Made by a program: the position numbers and the translations under genes. From Bacillota bacterium (GTDB lineage: Bacteria; Bacillota; Clostridia; Acetivibrionales; DSM-1351), in the NCBI GenBank assembly GCA_023415305.1, contig JAEZKZ010000045.1, forward strand, positions 62,001-126,000: a stretch of DNA of 64,000 nt. The letters are read 5' to 3'. Each line of letters opens with the position of its first letter. The first letter of the stretch is position 1. The notes below the pieces were generated by a model that did no database searches, was not told the DNA's origin, and was given only the letters and a program-made list of their open reading frames with translations. Shown one piece after another: positions 9,549 to 20,824 of the stretch.

Positions 9549-9857
9549 ATGGATAGAATAATAGCTGCAGTTATCTTAATGGCACTTGTAACCTATCTGC
9601 CCAGGGTTTTGCCTTTAGCTATCTTTAAGAAAAGGATACGGTCACGGTTTGTTACTGCCTTTCTAAGTTATGTACCATATGCAGTGCTGGGGGCAATGAT
9701 ATTTCCCGATATACTTACTTCAACAGGACATCTGGGATCTGCACTGGCAGGACTGTTGATAGCTGCTATAATGGCTTATTTCGAAAGAGGGCTTTTACAG
9801 GTGGCTGTTTGTGCTATATTGGCAGTATATGTCTGCGAACTGATTATAGTAAGATGA
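9549..9857 (+). CDS. azlD: AzlD-family branched-chain amino acid exporter, small subunit
   Basis: A 102-residue protein with three or four membrane helices; MALVTYLPRVLPLAIF and FLSYVPYAVLGAMIFPDIL are AzlD hallmarks. It has its own ribosome site (GTGGAGG at the end of azlC) and no gap from azlC. Two hairpins follow the stop. Confidence 0.87.
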   Translation: MDRIIAAVILMALVTYLPRVLPLAIFKKRIRSRFVTAFLSYVPYAVLGAMIFPDILTSTGHLGSALAGLLIAAIMAYFERGLLQVAVCAILAVYVCELIIVR

Positions 9858-9866
9858 TAACTATGT

Positions 9867-9918
9867 AAGAAAATTTTTTCTAAAGCCAAAAAATTTTCTT
9901 AAGAACGCCTGCGTTCTT
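9867..9918 (+). terminator. Tandem hairpins after azlCD
   Basis: A perfect 13-bp AT-rich stem (9867-9879 with 9888-9900) is followed at once by AAGAACGC-CT-GCGTTCTT (9901-9918) and a few T residues. The second palindrome has only a 2-base centre, so it may pair with fewer bases than written. Confidence 0.6.
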
Positions 9919-9999
9919 TGAACCTATACGTTATAATTAAGTGAAGAGTGAATTGCCAAAAGTGAAAAGTTAATGATTAACCCATAAATTACTAATTGA

Positions 10000-11571
<1,572 letters not shown>

Positions 11572-11719
11572 AACAGCTTTACTGTATAGAAAAAGTGTAC
11601 TATATCAATTTAATATGTTATAGTATTACAAAAGTATAGTTTATGTTTTGGTTAATTCGCCTTATAGCGGATATGGGAGTAGATTAATTTCATTACATTT
11701 TGTGGCCGCTATGTGGCGC

Positions 11720-11743
11720 AAAGCCATATTATGGCTTGGGAGG
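11720..11743 (+). promoter_or_regulatory. Hairpin abutting the proA ribosome site
   Basis: AAGCCATA (11721-11728) and TATGGCTT (11730-11737) form a perfect 8-bp palindrome ending one base before GGGAGG. Another short stem (GCC...GGC) precedes it. Such placement could hide or expose the ribosome site, but I recognise no known riboswitch. Confidence 0.35.
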
Positions 11744-11748
11744 TTAAT

Positions 11749-13047
11749 ATGGATATAAAACAGGTTTGTATTAAAGCAAGTGAAGCGTCAATAAGGATGG
11801 CTGAACTTGACGGTACAGCAAAAAACAATGCGCTTTCGGCTATTGCCGATTCACTGCTGAAAAATAAAGATAAGCTTATTGCTGCTAATACTATTGATCT
11901 GAAAAGAAGTGAAGAAGAAAAGCTGGCTGCACCATTGCTGAAGAGGCTGAAATTTGACGAGAAAAAAATATATGATGTAGTTGAAGGTATCCGTAGCCTT
12001 ATACAGCTTGAGGAGCCAGTGGGGAAAACCATGCTTTCAACCATGCTGGACGAGGGCCTTGAATTATATAAAGTAACCTGTCCCATAGGTGTTATAGGAA
12101 TTATATTTGAATCGAGGCCGGATGCCCTGGTACAGATATCAACCTTATGTCTTAAGAGCGGCAATAGCGTGCTGCTAAAGGGGGGCAGGGAGGCAAAGGA
12201 AACCAATAGAGCCTTAACTGATATTATTGATGAGGCAACAGTTGCTGCCGGGATGCCAAAAGGCTGGATTACTCTTCTTGAAAGCCGCGACGATGTAAGT
12301 GAGATGTTAAAAATGGATGCGTATATTGATTTGGTCATACCAAGAGGCTCAAATGAGTTTGTCCGTTATATTATGGATAATTCAAGAATACCGGTAATGG
12401 GGCACGCTGACGGTATCTGTCACGTTTATGTTGACAAGGATGCTGACCTTGATATGGCAGTAAGAATAACGGTGGATTCAAAAACGCAGTACGTTGCTGT
12501 TTGTAATGCTACAGAAACACTACTTGTTGATGAAGCTGTAGCCGAGAAATTTCTGCCTGAGCTAAAGTCTCAATTGGATAAAAAGAATGTGGAAATCTTC
12601 GGTGATGAAGAAACACGGAAGATAATACCTGTCAATGCGGCCACAGATGCTGATTGGGCAACAGAATATCTGGATTACACCATTTCAATTAAGATTGTAT
12701 CGGATGCAGATGAAGCTATAGAACATATTAATACATTTGGTTCAGGACATACAGACAGCATAGTTACTTCAAATAAACAAACTGCTTTAAAGTTTATGAA
12801 TCTGGTTGATTCCGGAAATGTATTCTGGAATGCTTCGACAAGATTCAGTGACGGTTTTAAATACGGTTTTGGTGCAGAAGTCGGCATCAGCACCAGCAAG
12901 CTCCATGCAAGAGGACCTGTAGGACTGGAGGGCCTGCTGAGTTATAAATATATGCTTATTGGCAACGGGCAGATTGTTGACGACTATGCCAACAATAGAA
13001 AGACCTTTAAACATGTAAAGTTAAACAAGCAAATACAGGATCTGTAA
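11749..13047 (+). CDS. proA: Glutamate-5-semialdehyde dehydrogenase (gamma-glutamyl phosphate reductase)
   Basis: A 432-residue NADPH-dependent enzyme of proline synthesis that reduces gamma-glutamyl phosphate. The catalytic Cys is in YVAVCNATETLLVDE. Family motifs include CPIGVIGIIFESRPDALVQI and NVFWNASTRFSDGFKYGFGAEVGIS. The start at 11749 follows GGGAGG; an upstream in-frame GTG at 11713 is unsupported. proB, its usual partner, is not in the window. ridA follows 43 bases later. Confidence 0.95.
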   Translation: MDIKQVCIKASEASIRMAELDGTAKNNALSAIADSLLKNKDKLIAANTIDLKRSEEEKLAAPLLKRLKFDEKKIYDVVEGIRSLIQLEEPVGKTMLSTMLDEGLELYKVTCPIGVIGIIFESRPDALVQISTLCLKSGNSVLLKGGREAKETNRALTDIIDEATVAAGMPKGWITLLESRDDVSEMLKMDAYIDLVIPRGSNEFVRYIMDNSRIPVMGHADGICHVYVDKDADLDMAVRITVDSKTQYVAVCNATETLLVDEAVAEKFLPELKSQLDKKNVEIFGDEETRKIIPVNAATDADWATEYLDYTISIKIVSDADEAIEHINTFGSGHTDSIVTSNKQTALKFMNLVDSGNVFWNASTRFSDGFKYGFGAEVGISTSKLHARGPVGLEGLLSYKYMLIGNGQIVDDYANNRKTFKHVKLNKQIQDL

Positions 13048-13090
13048 CCAAGTTATAAATATTTAGTACAGCATGAAAGGGGACTTTAGA

Positions 13091-13471
13091 ATGAACTTTG
13101 AAATTATATCTACAGATAAGGCGCCTGCAGCAATAGGGCCATATTCACAGGCTGTTAAATATGGTGATTTTATATATACCTCCGGCGCGATTCCTGTTGA
13201 GCCTAATACCGGTGAAGTGGTTGCCGGCGGAGTGGAGGCTCAGGCGGAACAAGCTCTGAAAAACCTTTCAGAAGTACTGGCAGGCGCGGGGGCAAGTCTT
13301 GAAAATGTTATAAAGACTACAGTTTTTATAAAAAATATGAATGATTTCTCAGCAATAAATGAAGTTTACAAAAGGTTTTTTACATCTAATTTCCCTGCGA
13401 GATCCTGCGTTGAGGTTGCGAGACTTCCAAAGGATGTGCTGATTGAAATTGAATGTGTTGCAGTAGTATAG
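13091..13471 (+). CDS. ridA: RidA (YjgF/YER057c/UK114) family enamine/imine deaminase
   Basis: A 126-residue trimeric-fold protein that hydrolyses reactive 2-aminoacrylate and related imines. It has the hallmark IGPYSQAVKYGDFIYTSGAI near the start, the catalytic Arg in FPARSCVEVARLP, and the IEIECVAVV ending. The ATG at 13091 follows AAAGGGGA; an ATG at 13073 in frame lacks a site. It probably shares a transcript with proA. Confidence 0.93.
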   Translation: MNFEIISTDKAPAAIGPYSQAVKYGDFIYTSGAIPVEPNTGEVVAGGVEAQAEQALKNLSEVLAGAGASLENVIKTTVFIKNMNDFSAINEVYKRFFTSNFPARSCVEVARLPKDVLIEIECVAVV

Positions 13472-13505
13472 AGTTTCAACTGAACAAAATCCAAATAGAT
13501 ACACA

Positions 13506-13531
13506 AAAGGGCCTGCGTAAGCAGACCCTTT
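13506..13531. terminator. Terminator between convergent ridA and the cNMP-domain gene
   Basis: AAAGGG-C-CTGC (13506-13516) pairs with GCAG-A-CCCTTT (13521-13531) around a GTAA loop, with one internal C/A mismatch. It can serve both directions because A residues flank one side and T residues the other. Confidence 0.65.
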
Positions 13532-13541
13532 AAACTTACAT

Positions 13542-13588
13542 ATCCAACTTCAAACTTCTAACATCCAACCTCCAACTTCTAACCTCTA
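13542..13588 (-). repeat. Degenerate GTTAGAAGTTGGAGGTTGGA repeat, second copy
   Basis: Read on the minus strand this block has the same GTTAGA / GTTGGA units as 2467-2550. It lies directly after the stop codon of the minus-strand gene at 13591, the same position relative to gene end as the first copy. Confidence 0.6.
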
Positions 13589-13590
13589 AA

Positions 13591-16050
13591 TCACATATCT
13601 CTGTAAAATATCAGATTTAATTCCATGTCCTTGTCAATCTGGCCGTCTTTAAACAGTTTAGTGTATTTCCCTGTCAGTGACTTGGCAATTTTAGACCTTG
13701 AATTATTAAGCTGCGTCAAAAGATCCGCAAAAGCAGGCTGTTTTGCCAGATTGTCCCTCATTTCCTTTGGAGGAGGGCAATAGCGGAACAGTATTGACCG
13801 GGCCAGCTTGTTCAAACGCAATATACCTTTTGACTCGTAATTTATCCAGGTCTCATAGTCACTTGTAAAGATATCTCTCATAAGATTCCTGTTCTTTTGA
13901 ATCTGAATTTTAATTTTTTCCTTAGCATCCTCTGTCAGATCGTGATTTTTCTTAAAGAACTGAATGTAGTCGGTATATTCAGAAGTAAGAGATTTCTCTG
14001 TAATATCGTTCCATGCTACCCCCATCATGGTTCTACAAAGTTCCCAACGGAAAGCTCCGATTAATTTGAGTACAAGTTCGGAGAGATTTTCATCGGTAAA
14101 AGCCGGAACTATAAATCTCCCTGGCGTATTTCTGGCTTTCCCGGTTATCTCCTGCCACATGGAAATTCTTGACCCGAAGGTAGGTACTATGATAATATCC
14201 GGTCGGATTTCCTTCATTATCGGCTCTTTTTCAATACCTTTAGCTTCATTTTTGTACCATATTTCTCTATAGAACACTGAAAAATCAATGGCAAGTAAAT
14301 TATTAATAGCCTGCTGAAGCTTATGCGGCGTTACAACAGCTTTTTCCAGGTCACGGGTAATTATATCCTTGTGAAGTATGGGAAAATAACTGCTGATATG
14401 ACCGTGACATACCTTTTGGTTAGTTTTAAGCATATTGTTTATTTCAAAATGTACCTTAGCGTTGAAGTCACGGTCATAAGCCGGTTTATCTGCATCGGTA
14501 ACCATTTTCCTCTTTTTCATATCTCTGAACACATCGGAGTAATCCTGTCCAAAGTCATTTATTGAAGGATCTTTCTGGTTAGTGTATATAAGATCAAGCC
14601 ATTTTTTAGAGGTATATACATTAAAATCGGTGCAGGGATACTCCTTGTCACAGAGCCTGTATAATGCTATAGCCTGCTCTTTTGTAACAAGGCGCTCGTC
14701 CATATAGCCGAAATTTAAAAACATGCTTATCAGCTTCGGACAACTATTATCAACTTGTGTCCTCTTAAATGCTTCTTCATAAATTTGGAAAAAGTCGCTT
14801 GAAATAGAAGAACGAAGCTCTCTGACTTCGGGATCGGAGGAGGTTTTGTCCTTTAAAACCCTGAATTGGCTCAGTCTCCTGTTCAGGCTGTCAATTTGAT
14901 CCTGCGGGCAGGAACAGTATAGCATAATCTTTTCCAAGCTGTTCTCAAGCTCTTTTGGTAGCTCAGAACTAATTTCTATATCGTTTGAATTTGTGGCCGA
15001 GGCTCTGAGCTCGGCTTTTGAACGCACAGTATCTATAAGGCTTGTAAATTCCTTTAAATCTATATTGGTAAAGCAGTCAAATTCATTTTGCAGCTTGTCG
15101 ATACATTGGCTTGTAATATCTGAAGCTTGTGTTAAAATGTTCAGAATATTTAAAGCAGCTTCCTTGTCATCTCTTGAATCGGTAGCGATTCTGCCGTATG
15201 TAGCCAACAGATTACTAGGTGAAAGATATAGCAGCTCCATATTTTTACATAGTATTGAAAAAATATTTCTGATCTCAAATATAATTGCATCCAATACTTC
15301 GGAACCCTTTTTTATATGATATTCACACACGTTGCTCTCGCTGTTAAAGAATAATTTACGGTTATCCATCGAGACGTTTAATAGACTTGTAAAATAATCA
15401 ATACTTGTATTGTCCAGATCAGGAGAATCAGTGACAGTATCAACAATTTCCTGAGTAAATAGCATATCTGGATCAAGGGGGAAAAATTTATAGCCATCCT
15501 TTTTCAAGTTTTCATATATGCTTTGGTAGGAATTCAATATTTCAATGTCAGGAGAATAGCTGAAATAGAATTTATCCTTAATAGCCCAATAGAAGGTCAT
15601 TAAGTTTTGAGTCAGAGCATTAATGTTATGACATATAGGAAGTAGCTTCTGGTACGCGGTATAGCTTAAGTCGATCAAGGTTGCCAATGAGGTAACCAGA
15701 TAAGCAGAGTAGTCCTTCTGGGTAGCAATTATGCTTTTTATGTCTGCAATAGAATTAGCAGGGAAGCAATAAAGAGTACAGATGTCTTTTGCAGAAAGGC
15801 TGAAGGAATTACGGCCGTTTCTGATTAAATCGTTAATACTCAAAAAAATATTCTGGTCCAGTGTAAATAATCGACAGCTTCTCGAAATAAGCAGTTCATT
15901 GTTAGTGAAAATATCGTCAAACGGTGACACAAAAACATCTATTTTTCCTTTAAGCAGCAATACTATAGAGGAGGTCCTGTCTCCCTCACATATTAAGAGC
16001 TCACCCTGGTTGGATGAGTACTGACCTGAAAAATCGGGTTTTATGCTCAT
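13591..16050 (-). CDS. Cyclic-nucleotide-binding-domain protein of unknown function
   Basis: An 819-residue protein without a signal peptide or clear membrane helices. Residues about 10-110 look like a cNMP/CRP-type beta-roll (QGELLICEGDRTSSIVLLLKGKIDVFV). The remaining 700 residues are largely helical and unlike any DNA-binding or kinase domain I know; PDIIIVPTFGSRISMWQEI at about 630-650 and the YCPPPKEMRDNL segment are distinctive. The ATG at 16050 follows AAGGAG. It lies tail to tail with ridA and is followed upstream by asd on the same strand, but a terminator at 16248-16280 separates them. It may sense a nucleotide and control an unknown output; this is inference from the N-terminal domain only. 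Confidence 0.7.
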   Translation of the reverse strand: MSIKPDFSGQYSSNQGELLICEGDRTSSIVLLLKGKIDVFVSPFDDIFTNNELLISRSCRLFTLDQNIFLSINDLIRNGRNSFSLSAKDICTLYCFPANSIADIKSIIATQKDYSAYLVTSLATLIDLSYTAYQKLLPICHNINALTQNLMTFYWAIKDKFYFSYSPDIEILNSYQSIYENLKKDGYKFFPLDPDMLFTQEIVDTVTDSPDLDNTSIDYFTSLLNVSMDNRKLFFNSESNVCEYHIKKGSEVLDAIIFEIRNIFSILCKNMELLYLSPSNLLATYGRIATDSRDDKEAALNILNILTQASDITSQCIDKLQNEFDCFTNIDLKEFTSLIDTVRSKAELRASATNSNDIEISSELPKELENSLEKIMLYCSCPQDQIDSLNRRLSQFRVLKDKTSSDPEVRELRSSISSDFFQIYEEAFKRTQVDNSCPKLISMFLNFGYMDERLVTKEQAIALYRLCDKEYPCTDFNVYTSKKWLDLIYTNQKDPSINDFGQDYSDVFRDMKKRKMVTDADKPAYDRDFNAKVHFEINNMLKTNQKVCHGHISSYFPILHKDIITRDLEKAVVTPHKLQQAINNLLAIDFSVFYREIWYKNEAKGIEKEPIMKEIRPDIIIVPTFGSRISMWQEITGKARNTPGRFIVPAFTDENLSELVLKLIGAFRWELCRTMMGVAWNDITEKSLTSEYTDYIQFFKKNHDLTEDAKEKIKIQIQKNRNLMRDIFTSDYETWINYESKGILRLNKLARSILFRYCPPPKEMRDNLAKQPAFADLLTQLNNSRSKIAKSLTGKYTKLFKDGQIDKDMELNLIFYRDM

Positions 16051-16247
16051 AGTTGCTCTCCTTGTGTATATGAATGCCGTATTTAAATATAGGCTTATTC
16101 ATTTGTTGATTTATGAACATTGACATAATAATTATACACTATATATAAAAATAAAAAAAGCCGGACTAAATACCCAAGACACTGAATAGTTCCGCCTATT
16201 AGTATATGGTGTTTATCGGCAGTTTTAACAATAGTTTAAATAAAAAA

Positions 16248-16280
16248 TAAAGGAAATTGTTAACAAAACAATTTCCTTTA
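16248..16280 (-). terminator. Terminator of asd
   Basis: Perfect 14-bp arms (16248-16261 and 16267-16280; core AAAGGAAATTGTT) lie about 60 bases past the asd stop. The minus-strand transcript ends in a long run of T. Confidence 0.8.
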
Positions 16281-16337
16281 ATAACAAAATCTATTATATT
16301 TTTTGCATAGTATTTTTACTATATTATGTTGACAATA

Positions 16338-17423
16338 CTATTTGGCTTGTATATATCCCTTTGCCTTAAGGTATTCAGCCATTAAGACAGCTCCACCGGC
16401 GGCACCGCGCACAGTATTGTGCGAAAGACATACGAATTTGTAATCATACATGTGATCCTCACGAAGTCTTCCGACAGTGACACCCATTCCGTTTTCAATA
16501 TCCCGGTCCAGCTTTGTCTGTGGTCTGTTATCCTCTTCAAAATACTTAACAAATTGCTTTGGAGCACTTGGAAGTTGAAGAGTCTGTGGTTCGCCGCTGT
16601 AGTTTTCCCATATCTTGAGTATTTCTTCTTTTGAGGGCTTGTTTTCAAAGGAAACAAAAACTGCAGCCAGATGACCGTCTGTTACAGGGACTCTTATACA
16701 TTGAGTAGTAATTACTGGAGATGATGCCTTGGCGATTTCCCCATTCTGAACAGAACCCCATATTTTTAAAGGTTCCTGTTCACTTTTTTCTTCTTCTCCG
16801 CCAATGTAGGGAATAACATTATCAATCATCTCAGGCCAGTCGGAGAAGTTCTTTCCAGCACCGGATATGGCCTGATATGTGCAGGCAACTACGTTCTTAA
16901 TTCCGAATCTTCTCAATGGGTCCAAAGCAGGAACATAGCTCTGAATGGAGCAGTTTGGCTTAACAGCTATAAAGCCGTTTGTGGTCCCCAATCGTTTCCT
17001 TTGACTGTCAATAACCTTAACATGGTCGGAGTTAATTTCAGGAATAAGCATAGGAACATCCGGAGTCCATCTGTGGGCGGAGTTGTTCGAAACAACAGGA
17101 GTTTCGTTCTTTGCGTATTCCTCCTCGAGTTTTTTAATTTCGTCTTTTTTCATATCAACCGCACTAAAAACGAAATCAACTTCTGCACATATTTCCTTTA
17201 CGTGTAATGATGCATCCTTAACAATAATATTCTTAACGCTGTCGGGCATTGGAGTTGACATTTTCCATCTGCCCCCTACAGCCTGCTCATATGTTTTTCC
17301 TGCTGAGTTAGCACTTGCTGCTATTGAAACTACCTCAAACCATGGATGATTTTCAAGAAGAGAAATAAATCTCTGTCCAACCATACCGGTTCCACCAATA
17401 ATACCCACCTTTAACTTTGACAT
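16338..17423 (-). CDS. asd: Aspartate-semialdehyde dehydrogenase
   Basis: A 361-residue NADPH-dependent enzyme that makes aspartate semialdehyde for lysine/diaminopimelate, threonine and methionine. The Rossmann start is KVGIIGGTGMVGQRF, the catalytic Cys is in VKPNCSIQSYVPALDPL, and the active-site His is in PVTDGHLAAVFVSF. Its length and sequence fit the archaeal/fungal-type Asd that many clostridia use. The ATG at 17423 (MSKLKV) lies 9 bases after GGAGG; the longer reading frame has no ribosome site. A structured leader lies at 17521-17570. Confidence 0.94.
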   Translation of the reverse strand: MSKLKVGIIGGTGMVGQRFISLLENHPWFEVVSIAASANSAGKTYEQAVGGRWKMSTPMPDSVKNIIVKDASLHVKEICAEVDFVFSAVDMKKDEIKKLEEEYAKNETPVVSNNSAHRWTPDVPMLIPEINSDHVKVIDSQRKRLGTTNGFIAVKPNCSIQSYVPALDPLRRFGIKNVVACTYQAISGAGKNFSDWPEMIDNVIPYIGGEEEKSEQEPLKIWGSVQNGEIAKASSPVITTQCIRVPVTDGHLAAVFVSFENKPSKEEILKIWENYSGEPQTLQLPSAPKQFVKYFEEDNRPQTKLDRDIENGMGVTVGRLREDHMYDYKFVCLSHNTVRGAAGGAVLMAEYLKAKGYIQAK

Positions 17424-17520
17424 TACATTATGCCTCCAATCCAAATAATCTGTTATTGATCTGTTTAATATACATGTTAAATATATATTATTAAATTTTA
17501 TTAATTAATTTCATACATAT

Positions 17521-17570
17521 GTCCATGTACCGCATTTCGCACAAACACTTACGACACAAATGGCATGGAC
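17521..17570 (-). ncRNA. Candidate structured leader of asd
   Basis: Outer arms GTCCATG (17521-17527) and CATGGAC (17564-17570) enclose inner arms CATTT (17533-17537) and AAATG (17558-17562). It sits about 100 bases upstream of the asd start on the transcribed strand. It is preceded on that strand by AAAGGAGGGACC, which looks like a ribosome site followed by a tiny ATG reading frame of five codons. I could not match it to the lysine riboswitch or T-box consensus. The rest of 17571-17974 shows nothing else I can support. Confidence 0.35.
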
Positions 17571-17974
17571 TCGGTCCCTCCTTTGATATCACTAGTGTTT
17601 TCTTTCAGTCGTTTGCTTCATGTATACTATATTGTTTCTATATTTTGTCCGCCAATGGGTGACATTTGTTCTTGTATTGTGTATTTTACCATAGGATAAT
17701 TAAAAATTCAATACCAAGGAACCATTAAATAATGTTAACGGAAAGGTATGAAAGGTTACCTTACTCAGGCACTCCTAATATTAACACAGATTATCGGATT
17801 TTACAGTGCGTAATTACTGTCAATTTCATAGAGGAGATGAGTATTTATTGCATTGTTTTTGATTGTAGGGTTGTTAACTTCGCTTCAGAATTTACTTTAT
17901 ATGTAGAAGTTGATTAATACTGACATGTATCTTTGACTGTTACCGCCAAATATCATTTTGGAGTGATAATTGAA

Positions 17975-20372
17975 ATGAATAAAATGTACACCAGAGTTGC
18001 GCCGGAGAAGAAACCTGACCCGTATAACGGGGGAAAAATACCAAACTCACAGAAAAAAACATCCACTACAGAAAAGAAAACAAGAAAACTTCATGTCAGA
18101 TCAAACGACTACAGAATGATTATGCAGTTAATTCTTGCTAACCCGGATTTAATATTACCGGACGAGGTTTTATTGCTTCAGAGATCCGTTGGGTATATTG
18201 ATGCGATGTATTTTATTAAGAAAGCAAAGCATAAAAAACAGCTTGAGAAGATGGGGGTACCCGGAGAAAATAAAAGAGCAACGCCTGACCAGGTAAAAAA
18301 ACAAGAGACCAATCAACTAACAATCCAGAAGAAAAGCCCGGGAAAAAGTTCGGATTCAAATCCGAAGACAGAGAAAGTATCAAATGTTCAGACGAATCAA
18401 GATGGTGCTCCAGCACCCAAATCACGGTTACCACAAGCATTACAGAATTCACTTGAAAAAATATCGGGAGTCAGCCTTTCTGATGTCGAGGTTCATAAGA
18501 ATTCTGACAAACCTCAGCAATTAGGAGCCTATGCATATACTCAGGGAAAGGATATACATTGCCCCGGGACAGGATGAACATCTTCCCCATGAGGGCTGGC
18601 ATGCAGTTCAACAAAGGCAGGGCAGGGTACTACCTACATTGCAGATGAAATCCGGCTTGGCTATTAACGAAGACGATAAGCTTGAAAAAGAAGCAGACAT
18701 AATGGGAGGTAAGGCCGAGAAAGAAAGTAGCAATGGTGAAATACAAATAGAGGAAAACCCCCGTGTAGTGTCGAATTCGATAAATAACAATATTATCCAA
18801 AAAGCTGCTAATAAGAAAACACAGGAAAAACGTAAAATAAGGCTATGGGAACCGAAGAGTGGTACTGTAGCAGAAGTTGATGCTGATGATACTAAAACAA
18901 TAGATACTTTAATTAGTCAGGGATATGAAAGAACTTCCAAGAACGAAAACGAGAGCTGGCTGTTGAAGGTTGGGAATAGTAATAACAAAAATGATGTTAC
19001 TGTATTGCAAAAGGTTTTGGTTATAAGTGGATATCTTAACATGCCCAAGGACTCTACTGCTCAAAAGCATGTACATTTCGGAACCTATGGTGAACTGACA
19101 AAGCAGGCAGTAATGAAGTTTCAGGATAAAAAAGGACTGAAAGCCGATGGAATAGTTGGTCCTGATACATGGCAAGCTATGGAGTTACCGTGGAGTAAAG
19201 AAACTAACGAACCCCATAGGACCCATCATCAATACCATATTATATTAAACAATAAAAATATATACAACGACGGAAATAAAGCAGCAGATAATAAAACTCC
19301 TTCAAATGAAAAAACTAAAGCAGCAGGAGAAATTGATTATTTAACTAATATAAAGAGTAATTTGTACATACTTGGATATAAGAATGTTTACAACGATTAT
19401 AAAGCTGCTCGTAATCAATTTTTAAAGGACTACTTTGAAAAAGGTCACTCCTTGCACGCTGACTTTATCAGAATGGGTGAAGGGGAACATCATAGTTCTG
19501 TACTTGAATGGACCAATAAGGCTTTAGCTCATAAAATTACCCGGAATGGTAAAGATGCTCAGAGGGAGGGGAAGGATGATAAAGAGCTAAATAATGATAT
19601 TGATCTATACTATAAATTAGCTATGGACTACTTTAATGACCCTGAGGTTAGTTGGTTTATTCCCTACAGGTCAGATGTAAAATATATATGGCAATTTATA
19701 GATGACAATGCTAAAGCTCTGGGATTATCAGAGTATCAAGTAAAACTCCTGAAGGCTGACTATGTATTTTATTCAGATTGCACTGTAGATAATCTTACTC
19801 TTATGTGGAATGAAATAAATAATCCGTTTGATGGATGGATGTTAATAAATGCCACTTGTCCTGGGTATAAAGCTATAACTAATGCAAAGGGAATTCGTAA
19901 TAAAATTGAAGGAAAGATAAAAGGATTAAAAAATAATCCTAATTCTATTGCTCAGGATAAGGTTAAAGCTAAGGACACGGATAGGGATAAGGCTAAGGCG
20001 AAGGACACGGTTAAGGACACAGATAGCGATAAGGTTAAAGATAAGGATAAGGATAAGGATAAGGGAACGCCAAAGACTACTGTTCCTAAAAATCGTTTAG
20101 AATTGAACAAGGAACTAACAAATAAAGGATTTAATTGTAAGGGTACTACAGAAGGTGGATATGTTGAATATAAACATTCTGATGGAACTACAGTGTGGGT
20201 ACGTCCTGACGGGGAAATAATTACTGTAAAAAAAGAATGGCTCCCAGATGGGTCGAAAAAAGTGCCAGTAAGATATAATTGGGATGGTACTCCAGTAAAA
20301 GAAGGAGGGCATAACACTGGAGAATTTGTTGAAAAAATAGATGATGCCACGTTCTTACCTCCTAAAAAATAA
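17975..20372 (+). pseudogene. DUF4157-domain polymorphic toxin gene, split by one frameshift
   Basis: Two overlapping frames together encode one protein. Frame one (ATG 17975 after GGAGTGA) has a basic, Lys/Ser/Thr-rich N-terminus and the first half of DUF4157, ending [12 protein letters not shown]. At about 18557-18561 the frame slips. Frame two continues [19 protein letters not shown], which contains the HExxH metalloprotease-like motif. It then has a peptidoglycan-binding-like repeat ([17 protein letters not shown] to [11 protein letters not shown], nt 18985-19190), a helical region, a Lys/Asp linker (nt about 19957-20065) and a compact C-terminal domain ([19 protein letters not shown]) that looks like a toxin tip. 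DUF4157 proteins often accompany extracellular contractile injection systems; no such structural gene is in this window. One base gained or two lost explains the break, and a sequencing error is possible. Confidence 0.75.
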
Positions 20373-20393
20373 AGTATGAAAGAGAGATATATT

Positions 20394-20777
20394 ATGAGTA
20401 TAGTTTTTTCAAATGTAAGTATTGATAACATGAATTTTATTAACGGAAAGCATGATATTAAATTTGAATTTATTGATTCATATAAAGATAGTAATAAATT
20501 CTGTGGTGATATAATTTGTAAGAACATTTTTACATTTAAAATGGATACTGCTTTTGAAGATGATGAATTTTGTTTTCCTTGCTTTATATGTGATGTCACT
20601 TATACAAAGATTGAAAAAAGTGATGTTGAATCAAAACTAAAGGAATTAAAGTATGGATATAAATATTCAGATGGACTTGCTATTCCAAAGAGTGAAGAAT
20701 ATCACTTGATTAGAATGGAAGGTGGAGAAGTAGATATTTCAATATTATGTGGGAAGGTAGAGATAAATAAATCATAG
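20394..20777 (+). CDS. Putative immunity protein for the DUF4157 toxin
   Basis: A 127-residue soluble, acidic protein that I do not recognise. It begins 21 bases after the toxin stop and is followed by a terminator. Small size, acidity and position right after a toxin tip are the usual marks of a cognate immunity gene; the assignment rests on context alone. The ATG at 20394 follows AAAGAGAG; the in-frame ATG at 20376 lacks a site. Residues DVTYTKIEKSDVESKLKEL form a likely helix, and four or five Cys residues are present. Confidence 0.6.
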   Translation: MSIVFSNVSIDNMNFINGKHDIKFEFIDSYKDSNKFCGDIICKNIFTFKMDTAFEDDEFCFPCFICDVTYTKIEKSDVESKLKELKYGYKYSDGLAIPKSEEYHLIRMEGGEVDISILCGKVEINKS

Positions 20778-20790
20778 GCTAGATTTTATG

Positions 20791-20824
20791 AAAGGTCACA
20801 CTGCTTCGGATTATGTGGCCTTTT
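20791..20824 (+). terminator. Cassette terminator, copy 1
   Basis: AAAGGTCACA (20791-20800) pairs with TGTGGCCTTT (20814-20823), with one G-T pair, and runs into TTTT. Related sequences follow the other two putative immunity genes at 23791 and 25341. Confidence 0.75.

Noticed and set aside
11580..11719. Riboswitch or T-box leader for proA
   Set aside because: Only short stems are visible; no T-box sequence or specifier loop could be found.
11709..12338. 209-codon frame antisense to proA
   Set aside because: Serine-rich shadow translation of a well-supported gene.
17732..17917. 61-codon open frame on the plus strand before the toxin gene
   Set aside because: No ribosome site, no recognisable sequence, and composition like the surrounding AT-rich spacer.
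18551..18570. Programmed +1 frameshift in the DUF4157 gene
   Set aside because: No slippery codon or stop codon lies at the slip site, and a +1 skip would still delete a conserved Ile; mutation or read error is simpler.
19957..20065. Lys/Asp repeat region as an independent feature
   Set aside because: It is a low-complexity linker inside the toxin coding frame and is explained by that gene.
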